DNA of 41,926 nucleotides from Chloroflexi bacterium GWB2_54_36 (GTDB lineage: Bacteria > Chloroflexota > Anaerolineae > Anaerolineales > Anaerolineaceae): the NCBI GenBank assembly GCA_001796355.1, contig MGMG01000012.1, forward strand, positions 1 to 41,926, given 5' to 3'. Shown in pieces: positions 8,381 to 15,881 of the stretch. Position numbers and translations under genes: made by a program. The notes beneath the pieces were generated by a model. The model saw nothing but the letters and a program-made list of their open reading frames with translations, ran no database searches and was not told the origin of the DNA. The first letter of the stretch is position 1. Each line of letters opens with the position of its first letter.

Positions 8381-11164
8381 ATGCCGCCAACCTTGTATCT
8401 GATTGATGGACACGCCTTGGCTTACCGCACCTTCTTTGCCCTGACCGTTACCGGGCAAAAGTTTTCCACCAGCAGCGGCGAGCCGACGGCCGGTACCTAT
8501 GGTTTCGCCAGCGTGCTGCTGCGCCTGCTGGAGCAGGAGAAGCCCGAATACATGGCGGTAGCCTTTGATACCGGGAAAACTTTTCGGAATGAGATTTTTC
8601 CGGACTACAAGGCCACCCGCGCCAAGATGCCGGATGACCTGCGCCCGCAAATCGAGCGCATCCGCGAAATGGTCGATATCTTCGGGCTGCCGCGCCTTGA
8701 AAAAGAAGGCGCTGAGGCGGATGATGTGCTTGGCACCATTGCCGTTCAGGCGGTAGCCAAGGGGCTGGGGGTCAAGATCATCACCGGCGACCGCGACTTG
8801 CTGCAGCTGGTCAACGAGCGCGTGCTGGTCAATTTGGCCGGCAGCAAACTTTCCGAGGCCAAAGATTACGCCGCGGCGGATGTGGTGACAGCGCTTGGCG
8901 TGCGCCCTGACCAGGTGGTGGATTACAAAGCGTTGGTTGGCGACAAATCGGACAATATTCCCGGCGTCGGCGGGGTAGGTGAAAAAACAGCCATCTCGCT
9001 GCTGGAAAAATATGACAACCTGGACGAGATTTATGCGCACCTGGAAGAGATCACCGGGCGGGTAAAGACATTGCTGGAACGTGACCGCGACCAGGCTTAC
9101 CTCAGCCGCGACCTGGCGACCATCCGCACCGATATTTCCGTGTCGCTCGACCTGGAAAAAGCGCAAACCAAATATCTTGATCTGCCTGCCATCGAGCAAT
9201 TCTTTACGAAAATGGAATTTAAAACGCTGCTGGCGCGCTTGAAGAAAATCGAAGGACAGGTGGAACCCTCCCCCTTACCGCGGCAGCAGTTGTCGTTGTT
9301 TGGCGAACCGGTTCAGCAAATTGGCGAAACCCCGGCTTATGAACTGAAGACAGTCGTGGTGGATACTCCAGCGGCATTGAAGGCGCTGACGGATGATTTA
9401 CAATCTGCGTTGGTAATTGCCTTTGACACGGAGACGACCTCAACCGATCCAATGCGAGCTGATTTGGTGGGTATTTCGCTGGCAGTGCGGGAAGGACAGG
9501 GCTATTACATCCCGCTCGGGCATGCCCAAGCTAAAAACCAGTTGACCATCCCGCAGGTGCTTGAGGCGCTGCGTCCGGCCATGACCGATCCCAACAAACC
9601 CAAGGTCGGGCACAATCTCAAATACGATGCCCTGGTATTAGCTCAGGCCGGTCTTCAGGTCGCGCCTCTGGCATTTGATACGATGATCGCTGAATTTTTG
9701 ATCAACCCGGATAATTACAATATTGGGCTGAAAGATACCGCTAAAAAATATCTGCACATTGCGATGACGCACATCGAGGAACTGATCGGCAAGGGCAAAA
9801 ACCAGATCAACATGAGTCAGGTGACGGTGGCGCAAGCTGCTCCCTACGCCGCAGCGGATGCCGAGGTCAGCCTGCAACTGGTGGCGCTGCTCAAGAAAGG
9901 ATTGGCGGAAGCCAACGCCCTGCGCCTGTTCGACGAGATCGAGATGCCGCTGGTGCCGGTATTGGCGCAAATGGAACGCAACGGCGTGGCGCTGGATGTG
10001 CCCTTCCTGGCGAAAATGTCAAAGGAACTCAGTCAACGTCTGGGCGATATCGAGACTTCCATTTATGAGCAGGTCGGCTACCGCTTCAACTTGAATTCCA
10101 CCCAGCAGCTTTCCAAAGTCCTGTTCGAGACCTTGAAAATCGAACCGCCCGACCGGCGCAAGAAAACCAGCAGCGGGCATTTTTCCACTTCGGCGGACGT
10201 GCTGGAGGAAATCCGCAATGAGCACCCGGTGGTCAGTACCATCCTGGATTATCGTGAATTGACCAAGCTTAAATCCACTTACGTGGATTCTTTGCCGCTT
10301 CAGGTGAATTCACGCACCGGGCGAGTACATACATCCTACAGTCAAACCGGCTCGGTGACCGGACGGTTGGCCTCATCGGACCCCAACCTGCAGAACATTC
10401 CCACCCGCACGGAAATCGGCCGCCTGGTGCGCAACGCCTTCGTGGCAGGCGACGGTAAATTCCTGCTGGCGGTTGATTACTCGCAAATCGAGTTGCGGAT
10501 TGTGGCGCACATGGCTCAGGACGAAGCCATGTTGGATGCTTTCCGCGCCGGCCAGGATATTCATACCGCCACCGCGGCCGCCGTTCAAGGGCTGGATCTG
10601 GCAGCAGTCACCAAGGATCAACGCCGTCACGCCAAAGCCATCAACTTTGGCCTGATCTATGGCATGAGCGCGTTTGGTCTGACCCGCACCACTGACCTGA
10701 CCCTGGCAGAAGCCGAAAACTTTGTAAAGGCCTACTTTATGCAATTTCCCGGGGTCAAGAGCTACCTGGATGGAACCCGCAAATTTGCAAAACAAGAGGG
10801 GTACGTGGAAACGCTGCTTGGCCGGCGGCGGTATTTCCCCAATCTAAAGAACCCGGTCAACCAGGCTCTGCGGGCGCGCGAGGAGCGCGAAGCGATCAAC
10901 GCCCCGGTGCAGGGTACTGCCGCCGACATCATGAAAATCGCCATGGTGCGTCTGCCGGCTGCAATCGAAAAGGCCGGGTTGGCGGCGCGAATGCTGCTGC
11001 AGGTACATGATGAGCTGGTGCTCGAAGTACCGGCTGACGAGCGCACAGAAACCATTAAGGTGGTGACTGAAGTGATGGAAAATGCCTACCCGCTGTCCAT
11101 CCCGCTGGAAACCGAAGCACGCTGGGGTCACAACTGGGGCAGCCTGGAAGTGGTTCGCAGCTAA
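8381..11164 (+). CDS. polA: DNA polymerase I
   Basis: 927 residues, the normal family length, with all three domains. The 5'-3' exonuclease domain (about 1-300) has LYLIDGHALAYR, EADDVLGTIA and ITGDRDLLQL plus a helix-hairpin-helix (DNIPGVGGVGEKTA). The 3'-5' exonuclease domain (about 325-510) keeps the full acidic set: FDTETTS, NLKYDALVL and YAAADAEVSLQL. Proofreading is therefore probably active, unlike in several bacterial PolA lineages that lost these residues. The polymerase domain has motif A DYSQIELRIVAH, motif B RRHAKAINFGLIYGMSAFG and motif C QVHDELVLE. It fills gaps after Okazaki primer removal and in repair. A TPR protein gene follows 117 bp downstream. Confidence 0.98.
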   Translation: MPPTLYLIDGHALAYRTFFALTVTGQKFSTSSGEPTAGTYGFASVLLRLLEQEKPEYMAVAFDTGKTFRNEIFPDYKATRAKMPDDLRPQIERIREMVDIFGLPRLEKEGAEADDVLGTIAVQAVAKGLGVKIITGDRDLLQLVNERVLVNLAGSKLSEAKDYAAADVVTALGVRPDQVVDYKALVGDKSDNIPGVGGVGEKTAISLLEKYDNLDEIYAHLEEITGRVKTLLERDRDQAYLSRDLATIRTDISVSLDLEKAQTKYLDLPAIEQFFTKMEFKTLLARLKKIEGQVEPSPLPRQQLSLFGEPVQQIGETPAYELKTVVVDTPAALKALTDDLQSALVIAFDTETTSTDPMRADLVGISLAVREGQGYYIPLGHAQAKNQLTIPQVLEALRPAMTDPNKPKVGHNLKYDALVLAQAGLQVAPLAFDTMIAEFLINPDNYNIGLKDTAKKYLHIAMTHIEELIGKGKNQINMSQVTVAQAAPYAAADAEVSLQLVALLKKGLAEANALRLFDEIEMPLVPVLAQMERNGVALDVPFLAKMSKELSQRLGDIETSIYEQVGYRFNLNSTQQLSKVLFETLKIEPPDRRKKTSSGHFSTSADVLEEIRNEHPVVSTILDYRELTKLKSTYVDSLPLQVNSRTGRVHTSYSQTGSVTGRLASSDPNLQNIPTRTEIGRLVRNAFVAGDGKFLLAVDYSQIELRIVAHMAQDEAMLDAFRAGQDIHTATAAAVQGLDLAAVTKDQRRHAKAINFGLIYGMSAFGLTRTTDLTLAEAENFVKAYFMQFPGVKSYLDGTRKFAKQEGYVETLLGRRRYFPNLKNPVNQALRAREEREAINAPVQGTAADIMKIAMVRLPAAIEKAGLAARMLLQVHDELVLEVPADERTETIKVVTEVMENAYPLSIPLETEARWGHNWGSLEVVRS

Positions 11165-11281
11165 GTCGAAAAAACGACGGCTTACCTTGCGGGTTTGTAA
11201 ACCAAAAATCCTGTAAAATATGCGCGGATCGAGTAAAGTAAAGGTGCGCAGAAACGTTAACTTGAATTGGAGAAAGCCATT

Positions 11282-13606
11282 ATGGCGGGAAATCAACAGG
11301 TCTTTCAGAATGCAATGAACAATGGCAACTCGGCTGCCTGGGATCAGAATTGGGAACTGGCCAGCCGATACTACATTGCCGCGCTGGAAGAGTTTCCGAA
11401 CAATCCAACCGCTCTCGTTAACCTGGGACTGGCCCTTTTCGAACGACGCGAATACGAGCAGGCGCTGTCGGTGTACCGGCGGGCGGCTGTTGTTGCGCCG
11501 GAAGACCCGGCGCCGCAGGATAAGATGGCGCAAATTTATGAGACCCTGGGGCGGAAAAATGATGCGGTTCGCGCTGCCATGCAAGCTGCGGAATTGTTTC
11601 TAAAAGCCCGCGATGTCGAAAAAGCCATCGATTGCTGGCAGCGCATTACAGCCATGCATCCCGATAGTTTGACCGCGCATACTCGTCTGGCATTGATTTT
11701 CGAACGCCTTGGCCGTAAGGCGGATGCGGTATATGAATACCTGGCAGCAGCAGGCTTGCTGCAGCGGGCTGGCGATTCCAGCAAAGCCACCCAGGTGATT
11801 TTATACGCCCTCAATCTGGCGCCTGGCAACGCTGATGCGACCCAGGCGCTGCGCCAGTTAAAAATTGGGCAAACAGTGGCCGTTCCAACCCGCCCGCGCA
11901 CGGGTCCGCTCCCCTCTGCTTCGCCAACCAGAAGTAAGCTGCCGGAAACAGCCGCTGCCAGCAGCGAGCAGCAACTCGATCCCATTGCGGATGCGCTGCA
12001 ACGAGCAATGGTCGAGCTGGCGGGCAGCCTTTTTGACCAACCGGAAGATGATGAACCGGAAATTTCGCAGCCCAGGCTGTCCCTGGAAACTTTGCGCCGT
12101 GGTCGTAATAAGCCGGTCACTGAGGCCAAATCCCGGTCAACGATTATCATGCATATTGGACAGGCCATTGAGCTGCAAACCCACGGGCAGGAAGCCCAGG
12201 CAGCAGAAGAATTGGAGAAGGCTCAGGAGGCAGGTTTTTCAACGCCTGCCCTATTCTTTACCCTGGGCGTTTTACATGCCGGGCGCGAAGAAGAAAAAGC
12301 CATTCAAGCGCTTACAACCGCCGAACACAGTCCTGAATTTGCGCTGGCAGCATTTTTGGTTAAGGGACGGGTATATTACCGGACAAAGCAATATCGCCAG
12401 GCAGCTCAGGCCTGTTTACAGGCGCTGCGACTGGCTGATGCTGAAACTGTACCGGTTGCTCAACAGACCGAACTGCGCCAGTTGTACGACCCGCTGATCG
12501 AAGGGCAATCGCGGGCGAACGATGATGCATCCCTGAAAGCTCTGTGCGATAAAGTATTCTCCCATTTGATCCGCCCGGATTGGCGTGACCTGACAGCCAA
12601 AGCGCGCAGTCAATTACCTGCCGCCGCCCCAGGCCAAATGCCAACCCCGCTTTCAGAGCTTTTGCTCGAGATTCGCAGCGTAAACGTGATCGATGCACTC
12701 GCCTATATTCGCACGCTTTCCGACCAGGGCAAAGTGCGAACGGCGCGCGAGGAGGCCTTCCGAGCGATTGGCATGGCGCCAACCTACCTGCCGCTCCATA
12801 TTCAGATTGGCGATCTGCTTCTGCGGGAAGGTCAACAACCGGAGGCAATCAAAAAATACCTGCTGGTAGCCCGGTTATATACCCTGCGGGGAGAGGCTGG
12901 CCAGGCGATTCTCCTGATACAACGCATATTGAAAATCGCGCCAATGGATCTGGATATCCGGAAACAACTGATCGAACTGTTGATCTCACAACGCCGCATC
13001 GACGAGGCGATCCAGGAGTACATCAATCTGGCAAAGGCCAATTACCAGCTTGCTGATCTGGAAGGCGCCGCTCGTATCTACCAGTCAGCGATGCTGCTGG
13101 CTCCGGAATCGACCCGCAGCCGCTACTGGGCTTTCCAGATATTGAACCAACTGACCGATATCGAAATGCAACGGTTAGACTGGCGCTCAGCGCTGCAATC
13201 TCTGGAACAAATGCGAAAAATGCAACCGGAAGACACCGGTACTCGCGGACGGATCATCGATTTGAATTTCCGGCTCGGATATGATGAAAATGCGCTAGCG
13301 GAAGCTGAACAGTATGTATCGCTGCTGGAGACCAAGAATCAACCTGCAGCTGCTGCTGGATTCCTGATTGGTTTGGCCGAGGAACATCCGGATAAGCTGG
13401 ATTTGCGCCGGCGTTTGGTTGATCTTTATCTCCGCGGCCACCGCATCACCGAAGCGATCGAACAACTCGATGGATTGGCTGATTCCTATGCCCAGGCGGG
13501 TTTGAATGACCAGGCTGCGGCGATTGTGGAGGAAATTATTGGTCTAAATCCTCCAAACCGAGCCGGCTATGAAAAAGTGCTGGCCACGCTGAAGAAAATG
13601 CGGTGA
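11282..13606 (+). CDS. Large tetratricopeptide-repeat protein
   Basis: 774 residues. I chose ATG at 11282 because GGAGAAAG lies just before it; a TTG five codons upstream would place the Shine-Dalgarno inside the gene. TPR units run through the N-terminal third (about 20-200, such as ALVNLGLALFERREYEQALSV) and again from about 350 to the end. A low-complexity Pro/Ala/Ser linker lies between (about 205-240). There is no signal peptide or membrane segment, so it is probably a cytoplasmic scaffold. Proteins of this type are frequent in Chloroflexota; partners are unknown. A 10-bp hairpin follows the stop codon. Confidence 0.9.
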   Translation: MAGNQQVFQNAMNNGNSAAWDQNWELASRYYIAALEEFPNNPTALVNLGLALFERREYEQALSVYRRAAVVAPEDPAPQDKMAQIYETLGRKNDAVRAAMQAAELFLKARDVEKAIDCWQRITAMHPDSLTAHTRLALIFERLGRKADAVYEYLAAAGLLQRAGDSSKATQVILYALNLAPGNADATQALRQLKIGQTVAVPTRPRTGPLPSASPTRSKLPETAAASSEQQLDPIADALQRAMVELAGSLFDQPEDDEPEISQPRLSLETLRRGRNKPVTEAKSRSTIIMHIGQAIELQTHGQEAQAAEELEKAQEAGFSTPALFFTLGVLHAGREEEKAIQALTTAEHSPEFALAAFLVKGRVYYRTKQYRQAAQACLQALRLADAETVPVAQQTELRQLYDPLIEGQSRANDDASLKALCDKVFSHLIRPDWRDLTAKARSQLPAAAPGQMPTPLSELLLEIRSVNVIDALAYIRTLSDQGKVRTAREEAFRAIGMAPTYLPLHIQIGDLLLREGQQPEAIKKYLLVARLYTLRGEAGQAILLIQRILKIAPMDLDIRKQLIELLISQRRIDEAIQEYINLAKANYQLADLEGAARIYQSAMLLAPESTRSRYWAFQILNQLTDIEMQRLDWRSALQSLEQMRKMQPEDTGTRGRIIDLNFRLGYDENALAEAEQYVSLLETKNQPAAAAGFLIGLAEEHPDKLDLRRRLVDLYLRGHRITEAIEQLDGLADSYAQAGLNDQAAAIVEEIIGLNPPNRAGYEKVLATLKKMR

Positions 13607-13612
13607 GCAGGT

Positions 13613-13641
13613 TTTGCTGCTGGGGGCTTTGCAGCAGCAAA
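13613..13641 (+). terminator. Hairpin after the TPR gene, possible terminator
   Basis: TTTGCTGCTG (13613-13622) pairs perfectly with CAGCAGCAAA (13632-13641) across a nine-base loop, seven bases after the TPR stop codon. It lacks a T-run, so termination here is uncertain. It may instead stabilise the 3' end. Confidence 0.4.
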
Positions 13642-13681
13642 TGCGTGAGACGTCCGGTCAGCCGGCGCGATCATGTTTTTG

Positions 13682-13885
13682 TAGGTGACTCACCGGGTAC
13701 TCGAATATCATCCCCCCTGTGGGGACCCTGAACCCAAGGGCTCTGATTCTAGGTGACTCACCGGGGACTCGAATATCATCCCCCCTGTGGGGACCCTGAA
13801 CCCAAGGGCTCTGATTCTAGGTGACTCACCAGGGACTCGAATATCATCCCCCCTGTGGGGACCCTGAACCCAAGGGCTCTGATTC
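13682..13885 (-). repeat. Three 68-bp tandem repeats carrying the tRNA-Lys 3' end
   Basis: Three units of exactly 68 bp start at 13682, 13750 and 13818. They abut the 3' end of the tRNA-Lys gene, where a fourth partial unit (13886-13909) is the tRNA itself. In the direction of tRNA transcription each unit is: a 14-bp linker (AGAATCAGAGCCCT); the 11 bp TGGGTTCAGGG of the T-stem 5' side; a 20-bp insert starting TCCCCACAGGGGGG that can form a small hairpin; and 23 bp identical or nearly identical to the tRNA end (T-loop through acceptor, TTCGAGTCCC...GGTGAGTCACCT). The unit next to the tRNA matches it fully in that 23-bp part. The middle unit has one change and the distal unit two. The array resembles the tyrT repeats of E. 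coli in principle. Confidence 0.9.
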
Positions 13886-13889
13886 TAGG

Positions 13890-13962
13890 TGACTCACCAG
13901 GGACTCGAACCCTGAACCCATTGATTAAGAGTCAATTGCTCTGCCAGTTGAGCTAGTGAGCC
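13890..13962 (-). tRNA. tRNA-Lys, anticodon CTT
   Basis: A 73-nt cloverleaf without encoded CCA. The acceptor strands GGCTCAC and GTGAGTC pair with one G-U. The D-arm is GCTC/GAGC. The anticodon stem ATTGA/TCAAT encloses the loop CTCTTAA, so the anticodon is CTT (Lys, AAG codons). The T-arm is CAGGG-TTCGAGT-CCCTG, with discriminator A at 13890. It is read from a near-perfect promoter just upstream and is followed directly by three 68-bp repeats of its own 3' end. Confidence 0.96.
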
Positions 13963-13974
13963 GGTAGCGCACAA

Positions 13975-14002
13975 ATTATACCGCACTCTCCCCGACTGTC
14001 AA
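13975..14002 (-). promoter_or_regulatory. Consensus sigma70-type promoter of tRNA-Lys
   Basis: On the minus strand TTGACA (14002-13997) and TATAAT (13980-13975) are both perfect, with a 16-bp spacer. The tRNA 5' end (13962) begins 12 bases after the -10 box, so the precursor leader is only a few nucleotides. Confidence 0.85.
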
Positions 14003-14022
14003 TAACGCCTGAATTACCCTCC

Positions 14023-14901
14023 TTATTCCAATTTTCCAGCAGCCCGGGCGCGCGCCAGCACCCACTCCGCGGCCTTGACCACCGGCATATCCACCATTTT
14101 CCCATCGAGCGCAAAGGCGCCTTTGCCGGCTTCCTGCTGCTGCGCAGCAGCATCCACGACGCGTTTTGCCTGCGCAATCGCCTCGTCAGATGGGGCAAAG
14201 GCCGCATGCACCGGTTCCACCTGGTTGGGGTGGATGACTTGCTTACCAGAATAAGCCATTTGCGCCCCCTGCTGCGATTCTGCTCGCAACCCGTCCAGGT
14301 CGTGCAGATCCATCCACACCATGTCTATGGCCTGCAGGCCAAAAGCAGCGGCATAGGTGACGATTGCCGAACGGGCGTAAAAAATCTCCCAACCGGGACG
14401 GGTACGCACCGCACCGATATCGCCCGCCAGATCCTCAGCGCCGAAGACCAATGCCTGCAGCCGCGGGTCTGACCCGGCAATCTCTTTCAGGTTGACCACT
14501 CCGCGCGCCGACTCGATCAGCGCAATCAGAATAATCTCGCCGCTCGGCCAGCCATAGGTCTTTTCGGCTTCAGCCAAGCGGGCGCTGACCCACTGCACCT
14601 GTTCGGCGCTGTGCACCTTGGGGATCACAAACCCGTCCGGGTGAGCCGGAAGGACGGCGTTCAAATCCTCCAGTTCCAGCCCCGAACCAACCGGGTTAAT
14701 GCGCACCAGCCGCTCGGAACGGCCAAAGTTCAAGCGCGGCAGCACGCCGGCAATGGTGGCGCGGGCATCGGCTTTGCGGTTAAACGCCACCCCATCCTCG
14801 ATATCCAGGCATACACAGTCAGCGCCTAACGCAGCAGCCTTCTCGACCATGTGTAAATTGTCACCCGGGACGTACAAAAGAGCGCGGCGTGAACGCAGCA
14901 T
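14023..14901 (-). CDS. HpcH/HpaI (CitE-like) beta-hydroxyacyl-CoA lyase
   Basis: 292 residues of the citrate-lyase-beta fold: LLYVPGDN, CLDIEDGV, the metal-ligand motif ALIESARG, FGAEDLAGDIG, and KQVIHPNQVEPV near the end. It is the last gene of the operon, and its ATG overlaps the MaoC stop by one base (TAATG). There is no citF/citD partner, so it is not part of citrate lyase. The neighbours (methylcrotonyl-CoA carboxylase and MaoC hydratase) match those of M. tuberculosis Rv2498c, a bifunctional lyase of leucine catabolism and itaconate dissimilation. By analogy it should cleave HMG-CoA to acetyl-CoA and acetoacetate, and/or citramalyl-CoA to acetyl-CoA and pyruvate. No classical HMG-CoA lyase is in the window. 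Substrate assignment is inference. Confidence 0.88.
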   Translation of the reverse strand: MLRSRRALLYVPGDNLHMVEKAAALGADCVCLDIEDGVAFNRKADARATIAGVLPRLNFGRSERLVRINPVGSGLELEDLNAVLPAHPDGFVIPKVHSAEQVQWVSARLAEAEKTYGWPSGEIILIALIESARGVVNLKEIAGSDPRLQALVFGAEDLAGDIGAVRTRPGWEIFYARSAIVTYAAAFGLQAIDMVWMDLHDLDGLRAESQQGAQMAYSGKQVIHPNQVEPVHAAFAPSDEAIAQAKRVVDAAAQQQEAGKGAFALDGKMVDMPVVKAAEWVLARARAAGKLE

Positions 14902-15368
14902 TATTTTTCCTCCATCTGCGCAGATCGTTTGAGAAACAGCACGGTGCGTTCCAATTCTACCGCCACTGTGCCATCGGGCTTACGCCCAATGTGCCTCAAG
15001 CGCACCACACCGCGGTCTGGATTGGAGCGCGATTCACGTTTATCCAGTACTTCACTTTCCACATAAATCGTATCGCCGTGAAAAACCGGATTGGGGTGCG
15101 AGACGCGGTCATAGCCCAGGTTGGCGACCACGGTGCCCTCCGTCAGGTCGCTGACCGTCAGCCCGACCGTCAGCGCCATGGTCAGCAGCCCGTTGACAAT
15201 GCGCTGCCCAAATTGTGTGCGCGATGCGAAATCAGCGTTGAGATGCAGCGGCTGAGAATTCATTGTCAGGGCGCAAAAAAGGGTGTTATCCGCCTCAGTG
15301 ATGGTGCGCCCCTGGGCATGGCGAAAACGCTGCCCAATCTCGAGATCTTCAAAATATTTACCTGTCAT
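14901..15368 (-). CDS. MaoC-type enoyl-CoA hydratase
   Basis: 155 residues with a hot-dog-fold MaoC pattern: YFEDLEIGQRF at the start, ITEADNTLFCALTMNSQPLH (the catalytic Asp/His region), FGQRIVNGLLTMAL and VFHGDTIYVESEVLDKRES. MaoC proteins add water to enoyl-CoA double bonds. Its place between a biotin-dependent carboxylase and a CitE-like lyase suggests 3-methylglutaconyl-CoA (to HMG-CoA) or itaconyl/mesaconyl-CoA as substrate, as proposed for the homologous gene beside Rv2498c. It starts three bases after the BCCP stop codon and overlaps the lyase start by one base, so translational coupling is likely. Confidence 0.88.
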   Translation of the reverse strand: MTGKYFEDLEIGQRFRHAQGRTITEADNTLFCALTMNSQPLHLNADFASRTQFGQRIVNGLLTMALTVGLTVSDLTEGTVVANLGYDRVSHPNPVFHGDTIYVESEVLDKRESRSNPDRGVVRLRHIGRKPDGTVAVELERTVLFLKRSAQMEEK

Positions 15369-15371
15369 CGA

Positions 15372-15860
15372 TCATTCTCCAATTTCCACCAGCAACTGAT
15401 CCCGGTCAACAGTTTGCCCGGCGGCTGCCAGCAGGCGGTTGACGCGCCCCGCTGCAGGTGATTTGACCTGGATTTCCATTTTCATCGCTTCGAGCAGCAG
15501 CAAAACCTGCCCGCGTTCGACCGTTTCACCGGAAGCCACCTGTACAGCGCGCACCTGAGCCGGCATGGGCGCGCGGATCGCCGTGCTGCCGTCCACCTCG
15601 CTGCCTCGTTGACTGGCGCGCTGGGCTGGTGGGTCGAGCCAGTAGGTGCAACCACCCTGCGAGATCCACTTGCGGCTGCCATCCTGCGCCCAGTAAAAAG
15701 TGAGCGGTCGCCCATCGAAGCGCAGGCTGAGCACGCCTGGCTGGCGGTCGAGCACTTCAACGGCGTATTCAACGCCGTTAACCTGCGCGCGGAAGCCGTC
15801 CCCGCTGCGTTCGAGCGTCACTTCGACTGTCTGCTGCCCGGATTGGTAGCGAAAATGCAT
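15372..15860 (-). CDS. BT/biotin-carboxyl-carrier subunit of an acyl-CoA carboxylase
   Basis: 162 residues. The C-terminal 75 residues are a biotinyl domain with EAMKMEIQVKSP; Lys127 is the biotinylation site. The N-terminal 90 residues are beta-rich (TVEVTLERSG, YAVEVLDRQPGVLSLRFDG) and match the BT domain that, in methylcrotonyl-CoA and propionyl-CoA carboxylase alpha subunits, ties BC to BCCP and to the beta subunit. Here that second half is a separate gene. It has a strong GGAGG before ATG 15860 and lies 21 bp downstream of the biotin carboxylase stop, so the split is genuine rather than a sequencing break. Part of the methylcrotonyl-CoA carboxylase operon. Confidence 0.9.
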   Translation of the reverse strand: MHFRYQSGQQTVEVTLERSGDGFRAQVNGVEYAVEVLDRQPGVLSLRFDGRPLTFYWAQDGSRKWISQGGCTYWLDPPAQRASQRGSEVDGSTAIRAPMPAQVRAVQVASGETVERGQVLLLLEAMKMEIQVKSPAAGRVNRLLAAAGQTVDRDQLLVEIGE

Positions 15861-15881
15861 GATCGATTTCCTCCTAGGCGC

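Noticed and set aside
8285-9199. 304-codon ORF antisense to polA
   Set aside because: It lies wholly across the polA N-terminus and promoter and has no family motifs; it is a codon-bias shadow.
13682-13909. CRISPR-like look of the regular 68-bp periodicity
   Set aside because: The whole 68-bp unit repeats with no variable spacers, no cas genes are nearby, and the repeated part is the tRNA-Lys 3' end.
14023-14901. Citrate lyase
   Set aside because: The protein has the CitE fold, but there is no CitF, CitD or CitC gene and the context is a carboxylase operon.
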